DNA of 64,000 nt from Pelagibacteraceae bacterium AG-470-G21. GTDB taxonomy: Bacteria; Pseudomonadota; Alphaproteobacteria; Pelagibacterales; Pelagibacteraceae. Below are positions 49,778-60,301 of the stretch, in pieces (the stretch's first letter is position 1; every line of letters starts with the position of its first letter). Below the pieces are notes generated by a model, which saw nothing but the letters and a program-made list of their open reading frames with translations, did not search any database and had not been told where the DNA came from. Both the position numbers and the translations under genes were made by a program. The stretch lies in assembly GCA_003211555.1 (NCBI GenBank), contig QCSH01000001.1:62001-126000 (forward strand), given 5' to 3'.

Positions 49778-50323
49778 TTATAATGGCTGAATTACCATAA
49801 TCATTTGCTTACCATCAAACTTTGGTTGAAGTTCGACCCGGCCAATAGTCTCCATATCTACTTTAATCTTGTCCATTAATTCATGACCTAAATTTGAGTG
49901 CTGTAACTCTCTCCCTTTAAATCTTATTGTAAACTTTACTTTATCACCTTTAGCCAAAAATTTTTGAGCATTTTTTATCTTAAAAGTATAATCGTGAACT
50001 TCAGTTACTGGACGCAATTTTATCTCTTTTAGTTCAATCTTTTTTTGTTTCTTTTTAGCTTTATTGGCTTTTTTCTGTGCATCATATTTATATTTACCCA
50101 TATCCATAATTTTACATACGGGAGGTTTTGCGTTTGGGGCTATTTCAATTAAATCTAGATTTTCGTTTTTAGCTTTGTTAATAGCTTCATTTAAATTTAA
50201 TATTCCTAAGTTTTCACCATTACTATCAATAACTTGAACTTCATTAGATGTTATTCTATTATTAGATCTCGGGCCTCTAGCCTTGGTTCTTCTTTGAAAA
50301 TAATTTTGTTTAAATTCTGCCAC
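49778..50323 (-). CDS. infC: Translation initiation factor IF-3
   Basis: NNRITSNEVQVIDSNGENLGILNLNEAINKAKNENLDLIEIAPNAKPPVCKIMDMGKYKY. Confidence 0.96.
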   Translation of the reverse strand: MAEFKQNYFQRRTKARGPRSNNRITSNEVQVIDSNGENLGILNLNEAINKAKNENLDLIEIAPNAKPPVCKIMDMGKYKYDAQKKANKAKKKQKKIELKEIKLRPVTEVHDYTFKIKNAQKFLAKGDKVKFTIRFKGRELQHSNLGHELMDKIKVDMETIGRVELQPKFDGKQMIMVIQPL

Positions 50324-52243
50324 TTAAATTGAAGGGGCTTTATTAAGATCTGAATATTTTTTAATGAATTCTTTTACAGCCATATTTTCTTGTTTATTAG
50401 AGTCCAATCTTCTAATAGTTACACTATTAGAGTCAACTTCTTTTTTTCCACAGATCAATAACATTGGTACTTTTGTTAAGGAATGATCTCGAATTTTATA
50501 ATTTAGATTATGATTTTTTAAGTCCACTTTGGCAGATAGTCCGCTCTGTTTTAATTCTTTTGTTACACTTTTTGCATAGTCATCAAAATCATTAGAGATT
50601 GGAATTACAACTACTTGCAATGGTGACAACCAAAATGGTAACTTACCAGCATAATTTTCAATTAATATTCCAATGAATCTTTCTAAAGATCCAAATAAAG
50701 CTCTATGCAACATAACTGGAACTTTTTTACTTCCATCTTTATCAACAAAAGATGCCCCTAATCTTCCAGGTAAATTTAAATCAACCTGTAAAGTTCCACA
50801 CTGCCAATCTCTGCCAATTGCATCTCTTAAAACAAATTCTATTTTTGGTCCATAAAATGCGCCCTCTCCCTTATTTATTGAATACTCAAGTTTTGTTTCT
50901 TTAATAGCTTCTAATAAAGCTGCTTCTGATTTATCCCAAACATTATCTTCTCCAACCCTTAAATCAGGTCTATCTGAATATTTTAAAATAACGTTTTCAA
51001 ATCCAAGATCTTTATAAATTTCTAAAATCAAATTTGTAACACTCAAACATTCTTCAGTTATTTGTTCCTCTGTACAGAAGATATGCGCATCATCTTGTGT
51101 AAAAGCTCTCACTCTTAGTAAACCATGTAAAGCACCCGAAGGCTCATACCTATGAACTTTACCAAATTCTGACATTTTTAGTGGTAAGTCTCTGTAACTT
51201 TTAAGACCTTGATTAAATACCTGAACACACCCTGGACAATTCATGGGTTTTATTGCAAAGACTTTTTCATCTGGTGTTGTTGAAGTATACATATTTGCCC
51301 CAAATTTTTCCCAATGACCTGATTTTTCCCATAAAGATCTATCAAGAATTTCTGGGGTATTTATTTCGTAATATCCATCATGATCTTGTTTCATTCTCAT
51401 GTAGGAAACAAGTTTTTGAAATAAACTCCAACCTTTTTGATGCCAAAATACTGATCCAGGACTCTCTTCCCTGAAATGAAATAAATCCATTTCTTTTCCA
51501 ATTTTTCTATGATCTCTTCTTTCAGCTTCCTCAATTCTCTTAAGATAAAGTTCTAATTCTTTATGAGTTGCCCAGCCCGTACCATAAATTCTTTGAAGCA
51601 TCTCATTATTAGAATCTCCTCGCCAATATGCTCCTGAAACTTTTGTTAACTTGAATGCCTTACCAATTTTTCCAGAAGATACTAAATGAGGTCCTCTGCA
51701 TAAATCATGCCACGTATCCCCATGATGATAAATAGTAAGTTCTTCATTCTTTGGGATACTTTCAATTATTTCAGCCTTATATTTTTCTCCTATATTATTG
51801 AAATGTTTTATTGCTTTATCTCTTTCCCAAACCTCTCTTGTTGTTTTTACATCTTTATCAATTATCTCTGACATTCTTTTTTCAATCTTATTAAGATCAT
51901 CACTTGTGAAAGGTTCTTTTCTTGCAAAGTCGTAGTAAAAACCATTTTCTATCACTGGTCCTATTGTAACTTGAGTACCTGGGTATAATTCTTGAACAGC
52001 CATAGCCATTATATGTGCTGTATCATGTCTAATAACTTCCAATCCCTCTGGGTCTTTTGCTGTGAAAATTTTAATAGAACTGTCTTTATCAATAATAGAA
52101 TATAAATCTTTAAGTTCTCCATTTACACTCATAACCAAAGCTTGGTTTGCCAGAGATTTGCTTATTTTTTCCGCAATCTCTAAACCAGTTATATTTTTCT
52201 CAAAATTTATTTTTTTTCCATCAGGTAGAATTATATCTGGCAT
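50324..52243 (-). CDS. thrS: Threonyl-tRNA synthetase
   Basis: RHDTAHIMAMAVQELYPGTQVTIGPVIENGFYYDFARKEPF, MNCPGCVQVF, FGKVHRYEPSGALHGLLRVRAFTQDDAHIFC. Confidence 0.97.
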   Translation of the reverse strand: MPDIILPDGKKINFEKNITGLEIAEKISKSLANQALVMSVNGELKDLYSIIDKDSSIKIFTAKDPEGLEVIRHDTAHIMAMAVQELYPGTQVTIGPVIENGFYYDFARKEPFTSDDLNKIEKRMSEIIDKDVKTTREVWERDKAIKHFNNIGEKYKAEIIESIPKNEELTIYHHGDTWHDLCRGPHLVSSGKIGKAFKLTKVSGAYWRGDSNNEMLQRIYGTGWATHKELELYLKRIEEAERRDHRKIGKEMDLFHFREESPGSVFWHQKGWSLFQKLVSYMRMKQDHDGYYEINTPEILDRSLWEKSGHWEKFGANMYTSTTPDEKVFAIKPMNCPGCVQVFNQGLKSYRDLPLKMSEFGKVHRYEPSGALHGLLRVRAFTQDDAHIFCTEEQITEECLSVTNLILEIYKDLGFENVILKYSDRPDLRVGEDNVWDKSEAALLEAIKETKLEYSINKGEGAFYGPKIEFVLRDAIGRDWQCGTLQVDLNLPGRLGASFVDKDGSKKVPVMLHRALFGSLERFIGILIENYAGKLPFWLSPLQVVVIPISNDFDDYAKSVTKELKQSGLSAKVDLKNHNLNYKIRDHSLTKVPMLLICGKKEVDSNSVTIRRLDSNKQENMAVKEFIKKYSDLNKAPSI

Positions 52244-53397
52244 TAGTTTATTAATTTTTTATACTCTGAATAAGTAGAAAAACACATTTTTTCAACATTA
52301 AATTTCGAAACGACATTTTTTCTTCCTTCTACACCCATTTGATTAATAGTCTGCTGATCTAAATTCATGATTTCTATTAATTTTTTTGAAAGCTGGTCAG
52401 AGTTATTAGCCTCATATAAAAATCCGGTTTTGTTCTCTATGATTGTCTCTCTTGAACCTCCAATATTACTTGCAATGATTGGCTTTTTCATTGCTTGTGC
52501 TTCAACAGATATTCTTCCAAAAGCTTCTGGTTCAATTGATGCTGAAACTATTATATCTGAAATTTTATATGCTAACGGCATATTTTTACAGTGATTTATA
52601 AATTTTACTTGATTAGTAAGTCTATGTTGTTCAACTAATCTAATAAGTTTCTTTTTATAAAGATCTCTTCCTTGGTCACTACCTAAAATAATTACATTAA
52701 ATACTTCATGACCTAGATTTATATTTACCTTGCTAATTGCATCTAAAAACATTTCTTGACCCTTCCACTCAGTCAGTCTTCCTGGAAGTAAAATAGTTTT
52801 TCTCTCAATCTTTAGACTCCAAGATTTAAATAATTCATCTTCATCTTTCTCCAATGTTGTTGATGGATCAAAGTAATCTATATTAATACCTCGAAATATT
52901 ACTAAAAATTTTTTATTGTCTTTTAAATATTCTGAGTATTTTTCTTTAATATGAGAAAATATAAAATTAGAACCCGCAATGATCAAATCAGATCTTAACA
53001 TCACTGAATTATAGAATTTTTTTAACTTACTTTTAAAATTATAAGTGCCGTGAAATGTTGTTACAAACTTACGCCTAGTAATCTTAGTTGCGAACAAACA
53101 AGACCATGCTGGTGCTCTACTTCTTGCATGTACAATGTTAATGCCATAAATTAAAATTATAAATGAGATTATTATTGAGTTTATAAGAACTAAGATAGGG
53201 TTTTTAGAATTTACAGGTAGTCTTATATATCTGACTTTCTTTTTATCTATAAACTTCGTTAATTCACCACCATTACAAATCAAAAAAGATTTACAATTAT
53301 TTTCGTGAAGATAATGTGCAATATCATAACATCCTGTTTCTGCACCTCCATACCCCAACTTTGGTATAACTTGCAGAACTTTTAATTTTGGATGCAT
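52243..53397 (-). CDS. Glycosyltransferase (GT4-like)
   Basis: VLQVIPKLGYGGAETGCYDIAHYL, LLPGRLTEWKGQEMFLDAI, ISVEAQAMKKPIIASNIGGSRETI. Confidence 0.88.
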   Translation of the reverse strand: MHPKLKVLQVIPKLGYGGAETGCYDIAHYLHENNCKSFLICNGGELTKFIDKKKVRYIRLPVNSKNPILVLINSIIISFIILIYGINIVHARSRAPAWSCLFATKITRRKFVTTFHGTYNFKSKLKKFYNSVMLRSDLIIAGSNFIFSHIKEKYSEYLKDNKKFLVIFRGINIDYFDPSTTLEKDEDELFKSWSLKIERKTILLPGRLTEWKGQEMFLDAISKVNINLGHEVFNVIILGSDQGRDLYKKKLIRLVEQHRLTNQVKFINHCKNMPLAYKISDIIVSASIEPEAFGRISVEAQAMKKPIIASNIGGSRETIIENKTGFLYEANNSDQLSKKLIEIMNLDQQTINQMGVEGRKNVVSKFNVEKMCFSTYSEYKKLIN

Positions 53398-53439
53398 ATG
53401 TTAGAATTATAATATATCAAATCAATTTTTATACTTTAT

Positions 53440-54201
53440 ATGAAAAAATTTAAATTTCTAAAAATATCTAAAACAAAAAAACTAAGATATATAAGCAATT
53501 ATTATAAGAAAAATCTTTATATAATATTTTTACCTGGCTTTGCCTCAGATATAGAAGGAGATAAACCAAAAAAATTTTTGAATTATGCTAAAAAAAATAA
53601 TCTGGGTTTTTTGGCATTAGAGTATTCGGGATATGGTAAGTCTTCAGGTGAATTTACAAAAGGAAATATTTCTATATGGGCAAATGATGCAAAACTTACA
53701 ATTAAAAATATAGTAAGAAAAAATGACATAATTTTAATTGGTTCTAGTATGGGTGCTTGGATTTCTTTATTATTATTTAAATCAATAAAAAAACAGATTA
53801 AAGGCTTCATAGGAATAGGATCTGCTCCAGAATTTTTAACAAGAATAATGTGGAAAAAATTTTCAAAAAAAACAAAGAATGAAATTATGAAAGAAGGAAT
53901 TAGTAAGATTAAAAATGGTGATTATGAGTATCTTATAACAAATCAATTAATTAAAGATGGAAAAAAAAAACAAAACAAAGTTATAAATGTTAAAATTCCA
54001 ATGAAAATACCTGTTACTATGGTCCACGGTCAAAAAGATGAAGTTGTGCCAATTAAGTACTCAAGAGAAGTTTTAAAAATCTTCAGTAATGCAAAAAAAA
54101 AATTAAATATAATTAAAAATGGCGACCATAGTCTCTCTTCGAAAAAAAATTTAAATATTATTTGTAAAGAGTTAGATAATATAATTAAAAATATTAACTA
54201 G
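53440..54201 (+). CDS. Alpha/beta hydrolase
   Basis: IFLPGFASDIEGDKPKKFLNYAKK, IGSSMGAWISLLLF (nucleophile elbow GSSMGAW), VHGQKDEVVPIKYS, NGDHSLS. Confidence 0.88.
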   Translation: MKKFKFLKISKTKKLRYISNYYKKNLYIIFLPGFASDIEGDKPKKFLNYAKKNNLGFLALEYSGYGKSSGEFTKGNISIWANDAKLTIKNIVRKNDIILIGSSMGAWISLLLFKSIKKQIKGFIGIGSAPEFLTRIMWKKFSKKTKNEIMKEGISKIKNGDYEYLITNQLIKDGKKKQNKVINVKIPMKIPVTMVHGQKDEVVPIKYSREVLKIFSNAKKKLNIIKNGDHSLSSKKNLNIICKELDNIIKNIN

Positions 54202-57200
54202 CTTGAACGACTAATTTTTTATTTGAAATAGGATTTTCTAATTTATCTAACATTTCTTTTGGACAAACTTGGACAAAGTTATTTATTTCATTTTCAAAAT
54301 TTTTAATTATTTTTTTTGAGATTAGAGAGTTTGTTTCTAATGCATGCAATTGTATTAATTGTTTTAAATGTTCAATCCAAAATTTAGTTTCTGGTGTTTG
54401 CCAGACTACACTTTCAGGATTTACTTTTTTATCAAAATGATTTTCAGGGTCATAAATAAATGCCATACCACCTGTCATACCAGCTCCAAAATTATCACCA
54501 ATTTCTCCTAATATAACTATGTTTCCTCCTGTCATGTATTCACAGCCATTTGAGTCACAACCTTCTACTACAGCTGTTGCACCTGAATTTCTAACAGCAA
54601 ATCTTTCTCCTGCCTGTCCTGCTGCCAACAATTTTCCAGAAGTAGCTCCATACAAAACTGTGTTTCCAATTATAGTATTTTCATTTGAAATAAGATTGCT
54701 TTCATCTTGTAATTTTATCACAATGGTTCCTCCTGAAAGTCCTTTAGCAACATAATCATTTGCATCACCTTTTAAAATTAATTTTAAACCTTTAATGGCA
54801 AAAGCACCAAATGATTGACCTGCTGAACCTTTAAAATTTAATATGAGCGAATCTTCAATAAGATTGTTGTTTCCAAATTTTTTATACAAATGATAAGAAA
54901 TTCTAGTACCCACTGCTCTATCTGTGTTTTGAATTTCAAATTCTTCTTTTACATTTTCCTTTTTATTTATTTTTTTTTCTATTTCTGGCCATAATTTTTG
55001 ATCTAAAGTATCTGGGACAGTGTTGATTTCTTGTTTTTCACAATATCTTTTATTTTTTCCAGAATCTGCTTGAACAAAAAGAGGATTTAAATCCAAATCG
55101 TCTAAGTTCGGCGAACCTTTGCTTACTTGTCTTAATAAATCAGTTCTTCCAATTACGTCATTAAGTGATTTGAAACCAAGATCTGCAAGTATTTCTCTGA
55201 CTTCTTCTGCTATAAATGTGAAAAGGTTTACAATTTTTTCAGGGGTTCCCGTAAATTTCTCTCTCAACTTGTCATCTTGAGTGCAAACACCAACTGGACA
55301 TGTATTTGAGTGACATTGTCTAACCATTATACAGCCCATTGCTACCAAAGCAGTTGTTGCTACACCAAATTCCTCTGCACCCATCATAGCGGCGATTACA
55401 ACATCTCTACCTGTTTTTATCCCACCATCTGTTCTAAGAGTCACTTGATGTCTTAAGTTGTTCAAAGTCAAGACCTGATTAGCCTCTGTTAAACCCATCT
55501 CCCAAGGAACTCCAACATATTTAACACTTGTTTGTGGAGTGGCACCTGTACCTCCTGAATGGCCTGAGATTAAAATTATATCTGCTTTAGCTTTTGCAAC
55601 TCCAGCAGCTATTGTTCCAATTCCTGATGAAGCAACCAATTTAACTCCAACTCTAGCTTTTGGATTTATTTGTTTTAAATCATAAATTAACTGGGCCAAA
55701 TCTTCTATTGAGTAAATATCATGATGTGGCGGAGGTGAAATTAAAGTAACCCCTGGAGTTGAGTGTCGCAATCTTGCAATTTCATCTGTAACTTTAAAAC
55801 CTGGTAACTGTCCACCTTCTCCTGGTTTTGCACCTTGTGCAATTTTAATTTCAATTTCGTTACAATTATTTAAATAATTAATTGTTACTCCAAATCTAGC
55901 TGAAGCTATCTGTTTAACTCTAGAATTTGCACTATCTCCATTTTCCATTATTTTAAATCTTTTTTCGTCTTCTCCACCTTCACCACTACATGAAGCCCCT
56001 TTTATTCTATTCATTCCAACTGCAAGAGTTTCGTGCGCTTCCTTTGATAACGCTCCGTGGGACATGCTTCCGCTTCCAAATCTTTTCAATATATTTGATG
56101 CTGGCTCTACACTAGATTTATCTATTGGATTTTTAGATTTAAAATCAATTAAATCTCTCAGGCTAATTGGATTTAAATTATATATACCTTTTGTATATTT
56201 TTTGTAAATTTCATAAGAACCTTGTCCAACAGCAGTTTGAAGAAGATGAATAAGCTTACCTTGATATTGATGAGTTTCTCCATTCTTTCTATATCTATAA
56301 ATACCACCAATAGGTAAAATATTCGAATTATTAAAAAAAGCCTCTTGATGAATTGTTCTAATTTTCTTTTCTATACCTTTTAAACCTATGCCAGAAATCT
56401 TTGATAACATTCCAGGAAAATAATCTTTTACAATTGTTCTGCTTAATCCTACCGTTTCAAAATTGCATCCACCTCTATAAGAACTTAAAACTGATATTCC
56501 CATCTTGGACATGATCTTAAGAAGGCCAAGATTTACAGATTTTATGTATCTTGAAACACATTCATCAAATGTGAAATTTCCAAATAATTTTTTGGAATGT
56601 CTTTGATAGAGACTATCGAAAGCTAAGTATGGGTTTACGGTAGTAGCTCCAACTCCAATAAGTGTAGCGAAAGAGTGTGTATCTAGAGCATCACCAGTTT
56701 GAACATTTATTGATACATATCCTCTTAAACCCAATTTAACTAAATGTGTATTTATCGCTCCAATACATAAAAGCATTGGCATTGGCATCTTATTTTCTGA
56801 AATATTTTTATCAGATAAAATTATTTGTTTGATGCCCTCTCTAACAGCTTGCTCAGCTTTTGATTTTAGTTGATTAATTGAGCTTTCTAAATCTTCATCT
56901 TTATTAAATGTACAATCTAAAACTTTATTGTTGTTTCCAAAAAACTTTATAAACCTTTCAAATTGAGCATTTGATAATACTGGACTGTTCAAAACATAGA
57001 TATTATCTTTTGTAAGTTTACTAAAATCTAAAATATTTCCAAGATTTCCAAATCTTGTTTTTAAACTCATAACTTTATTTTCTCTTAAAGAGTCTATAGG
57101 TGGGTTAGTAACTTGGCTAAAATTCTGTCTAAAATAGTGATATAACGGTCTATATTTATCTGATAATACTGCCAATGGTGTATCATCACCCATTGATCCT

Positions 57201-58690
57201 GTTGCTTCTTTAGCATCTTCGGCCATAGGATGTAAGATTAATTCTAAATCTTCAATGCTATATCCAAAGCAATGTTGAAAATTTCTCAAATTAGAGCCTT
57301 CAATCTCTACTTTTTCGTTTTCTGTTTCTAATTTTTTATCGAGATCAATAATTTGGTCATTATAATGTTTGTATTCTTTTGAAAGGTAGTTCTTTATTTC
57401 ATCATTTGAGTATACTTTTCCTTTTTCAACTCTAACCCCTAATATTTCTCCCGGACCCAATCTACCCTTTGATACAATTTTTTTTTCATTTAGGTCAATC
57501 ATTCCTGTTTCGCTCCCAGCAAAAAGAAGTTTGTCTCTTGTGACTGTGTACCTGAGAGGTCTTAATCCATTTCTATCAGTTGCAACAATTACCCATTCAT
57601 TATCTGTTGCAGCAATAGCTGCAGGACCATCCCAAGGTTCCATAGTGCTATTTAAAAAATTAAATAATTGTTGGTGATCTTTTTTTAACACTTTATTTTT
57701 TTTTGACCAAGCATCTGGTATCAACATAAGCTTAGCCAAAGGAGCTGGTTGTCCAGAAATATTTAACAATTCAAAAACATTATCGAGTGATGCTGAGTCA
57801 GAATTTCCTGCAGGAATAACTGGCTTAAGATTCTCAATATCCTCGAATGCTGGGCTAAACATTTCCTCTTCATGGACCTTCATCCAATTTATATTTCCTT
57901 TAAGAGTGTTTATTTCACCATTATGAGCTATAGATCTAAATGGTTGAGCTAAATCCCAACTTGGTGCTGTATTTGTAGAGAACCTTTGGTGAAATATTGC
58001 ATATCTTGATATAAACCTTTCGTCTTTCAAATCTGTATAAAAATCTGACAGAGCCTCGGCCAAAAACATGCCTTTATAAATGATTGATTTAGAGCTGAAT
58101 GAGCATATGTAAAAATTATTTAGTTGGTTCTTAAGAGCTTCTCTTTCAATTATTCTTCTTGTTTCATATAACTTTTGCTCCAAAAATTTATTAATTACTT
58201 TTTTATCATTGTATGTAAATAATACTTGTGTAATTTCTGGTCTTGTTTGCTCAGCTTTCTCACCTAAAACTGATGCGTTTACTGGAACTTGTCTCCATCC
58301 ATAAATACTAAAGTTTCTCTTGGTTAATTCACTTTCAACAATAGTTCTACATTTTTCTTGCGCCTCATAATCGTTTCTAGGTAAAAAAATCATGCCAACA
58401 CATAACTCTGAATCATCATGTTTGTGACCTGTTATCTCAATTTTTTCTTCAAAAAAGTCTTTTGGTATTTCTATGTGTATTCCAGCACCATCTCCTGTCT
58501 TTCCATCTGCATCAATAGCACCTCTATGCCAAACTGCTTTTAATGCATCAATTCCATATTGGACAACTTTTCTTGATTTCAAACCTTCGGTAGACGCTAC
58601 CAATCCTACACCACATGCATCATGTTCCATCTCTTCTGAATAAACGTGATTTTTCTTCAAAATTTTTAAATTTTTATCTCTTAATTTCAT
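54194..58690 (-). CDS. gltB: Glutamate synthase large subunit
   Basis: EHDACGVGLVAS (N-terminal Cys amidotransferase), QRFSTNTAPSWDLAQPFR, PGEGGQLPGFKV, CPVGVCTQD. Confidence 0.97.
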   Translation of the reverse strand: MKLRDKNLKILKKNHVYSEEMEHDACGVGLVASTEGLKSRKVVQYGIDALKAVWHRGAIDADGKTGDGAGIHIEIPKDFFEEKIEITGHKHDDSELCVGMIFLPRNDYEAQEKCRTIVESELTKRNFSIYGWRQVPVNASVLGEKAEQTRPEITQVLFTYNDKKVINKFLEQKLYETRRIIEREALKNQLNNFYICSFSSKSIIYKGMFLAEALSDFYTDLKDERFISRYAIFHQRFSTNTAPSWDLAQPFRSIAHNGEINTLKGNINWMKVHEEEMFSPAFEDIENLKPVIPAGNSDSASLDNVFELLNISGQPAPLAKLMLIPDAWSKKNKVLKKDHQQLFNFLNSTMEPWDGPAAIAATDNEWVIVATDRNGLRPLRYTVTRDKLLFAGSETGMIDLNEKKIVSKGRLGPGEILGVRVEKGKVYSNDEIKNYLSKEYKHYNDQIIDLDKKLETENEKVEIEGSNLRNFQHCFGYSIEDLELILHPMAEDAKEATGSMGDDTPLAVLSDKYRPLYHYFRQNFSQVTNPPIDSLRENKVMSLKTRFGNLGNILDFSKLTKDNIYVLNSPVLSNAQFERFIKFFGNNNKVLDCTFNKDEDLESSINQLKSKAEQAVREGIKQIILSDKNISENKMPMPMLLCIGAINTHLVKLGLRGYVSINVQTGDALDTHSFATLIGVGATTVNPYLAFDSLYQRHSKKLFGNFTFDECVSRYIKSVNLGLLKIMSKMGISVLSSYRGGCNFETVGLSRTIVKDYFPGMLSKISGIGLKGIEKKIRTIHQEAFFNNSNILPIGGIYRYRKNGETHQYQGKLIHLLQTAVGQGSYEIYKKYTKGIYNLNPISLRDLIDFKSKNPIDKSSVEPASNILKRFGSGSMSHGALSKEAHETLAVGMNRIKGASCSGEGGEDEKRFKIMENGDSANSRVKQIASARFGVTINYLNNCNEIEIKIAQGAKPGEGGQLPGFKVTDEIARLRHSTPGVTLISPPPHHDIYSIEDLAQLIYDLKQINPKARVGVKLVASSGIGTIAAGVAKAKADIILISGHSGGTGATPQTSVKYVGVPWEMGLTEANQVLTLNNLRHQVTLRTDGGIKTGRDVVIAAMMGAEEFGVATTALVAMGCIMVRQCHSNTCPVGVCTQDDKLREKFTGTPEKIVNLFTFIAEEVREILADLGFKSLNDVIGRTDLLRQVSKGSPNLDDLDLNPLFVQADSGKNKRYCEKQEINTVPDTLDQKLWPEIEKKINKKENVKEEFEIQNTDRAVGTRISYHLYKKFGNNNLIEDSLILNFKGSAGQSFGAFAIKGLKLILKGDANDYVAKGLSGGTIVIKLQDESNLISNENTIIGNTVLYGATSGKLLAAGQAGERFAVRNSGATAVVEGCDSNGCEYMTGGNIVILGEIGDNFGAGMTGGMAFIYDPENHFDKKVNPESVVWQTPETKFWIEHLKQLIQLHALETNSLISKKIIKNFENEINNFVQVCPKEMLDKLENPISNKKLVVQAS

Positions 58691-60123
58691 TATGCAACTT
58701 TAAGTTTTTCTTTGCTTTGCAGGTAATTATCAATTGAGGTTGCTGCATCTCTTCCATCTTTAATTGCCCAAACTACTAGTGAAGCACCTCTAACAATATC
58801 GCCTGCAGCAAAAACACCTTCGACACTCGTTTCCATAGTATCAAAATCTGCTTTTATAGTTCCCCATCTTGAAACTTTTAATTTTTCTTCATTGAATAAT
58901 TTTGGAAGATCTTCTGGATCAAATCCAAGGGCTTTAATTACTAGGTCTGCTTTGATTTCAAATTCAGAATTTTCTTTAACAACAGGTTTTCTTCTACCGC
59001 TTTCATCCGGCTCACCTAAATCCATTTTATCTACCAATAAGCTATTTACCTTGTTTATACCTTTGAACTCTTTTGGATTGCTTAACCATATAAACTCAAC
59101 ACCTTCCTCTTCAGCATTTCCAACTTCCCTTGCTGAGCCTGGCATATTTTCTCTATCTCTTCTGTATAAACATTTTACAGATTTAGCATTTTGTCTTACT
59201 GATGTTCGCACACAATCCATTGCTGTATCTCCACCACCTATTACTACAACGTCTTTACCTTCAGCATTTAAAGTTCCATTGTCAAATAATTCAACTGCAT
59301 CCCCCAAGCCTTTTTTGTTTGAAGCAGTTAAAAATTCCATTGCAGGAAAGATATTGCTTAAATCATTACCGGGCAGGTTTACTTCTCTTGCTTTATAAAC
59401 TCCTGTAGCAATTAATATTGCGTCGTGTTTGTTTCTAAGTTCTGATAATGTTGCATCTTTTCCAACTTCAAAATTCTGAACGAATTTTATTCCTCCCTCA
59501 TTAAGTAACTTAATCCTTCTTTCAACAACATGTTTTTCTAATTTAAAATTTGGAATACCATAAATAAGCAAGCCTCCAGCTCTATCATATCTATCGTATA
59601 TGGTAACTTGATAACCTTTTTTTCTTAATTGTTCTCCACAAGCTAGACCCGCTGGTCCAGATCCAATAATTCCTATACTTTGATTTTTTGAATTTTTTAC
59701 ATCAATTGGTTTAACCCAGCCATTCTCCCATGCTTTTTCAGTGATATATTTTTCTATAGATCCTATGGTAACAGTTCCGTGGCCTGATTGTTCAATTACA
59801 CAGTTTCCTTCACATAATCTGTCCTGCGGACATATTCTTCCACAAACTTCGGGCATATTATTTGTGCTTTGAGACAAATGATAAGCTTCCTCATATCTTC
59901 CTTCTGCTGTTAATTTTAACCAGTCTGGAATATTATTGCTTAATGGACAATGTACCTGGCAAAATGGAACCCCGCACTGAGAACACCTACTTGACTGTTC
60001 CTTTGCCTTATCTTGAAGAAATTCTTTGTAAATTTCATTAAAATCGTCTTTTCTGTCAGTTTTATCTCTTTTAGGTGGATTTTGTTGACCTATATCCACA
60101 AATTTTAACATTTTTTCAGTCAT
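58690..60123 (-). CDS. gltD: Glutamate synthase small subunit
   Basis: SRCSQCGVPFCQVHCPLSNNIPDWLKL, IGIIGSGPAGLACGEQLRKKGYQVTIYDRYDRAGGLLIYGIPNFKLEK. Confidence 0.97.
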   Translation of the reverse strand: MTEKMLKFVDIGQQNPPKRDKTDRKDDFNEIYKEFLQDKAKEQSSRCSQCGVPFCQVHCPLSNNIPDWLKLTAEGRYEEAYHLSQSTNNMPEVCGRICPQDRLCEGNCVIEQSGHGTVTIGSIEKYITEKAWENGWVKPIDVKNSKNQSIGIIGSGPAGLACGEQLRKKGYQVTIYDRYDRAGGLLIYGIPNFKLEKHVVERRIKLLNEGGIKFVQNFEVGKDATLSELRNKHDAILIATGVYKAREVNLPGNDLSNIFPAMEFLTASNKKGLGDAVELFDNGTLNAEGKDVVVIGGGDTAMDCVRTSVRQNAKSVKCLYRRDRENMPGSAREVGNAEEEGVEFIWLSNPKEFKGINKVNSLLVDKMDLGEPDESGRRKPVVKENSEFEIKADLVIKALGFDPEDLPKLFNEEKLKVSRWGTIKADFDTMETSVEGVFAAGDIVRGASLVVWAIKDGRDAATSIDNYLQSKEKLKVA

Positions 60124-60229
60124 GGAGGTCGATATATATCCGATTAAAATTAAATAATAAAGAAATACAAGGTCATAATTATTGACATATAAATTAAAAA
60201 AAGCAAGTTAAATAGGGAATTTTTCATAA

Positions 60230-60250
60230 TTCGCATAGATGATATGCAAA
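60230..60250. promoter_or_regulatory. Imperfect inverted repeat between divergent gltD and uppP
   Basis: TTCGCATA-GATGA-TATGCAAA, 8-bp arms with one mismatch. Confidence 0.3.
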
Positions 60251-60301
60251 TATGTAATTGCTTTATTTTGGTTACATTTTCATTATGAATTAACGCTTTT
60301 T

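Noticed and set aside
58892-59398. 168-aa plus-strand ORF opposite gltD
   Set aside because: Antisense shadow of gltD; Ser/Leu-rich composition from the reverse strand.
60181-60216. TTGACA ... TTAAAT as a strong uppP promoter
   Set aside because: The spacer to the best -10-like hexamer is about 19-20 nt, too long to call with confidence.
60239-60301. N-terminal extension MICKYVIALFWLHFHYELTLF of uppP
   Set aside because: Not UppP-like; MISKYIETLILAIIQG at 60302 is the expected start.
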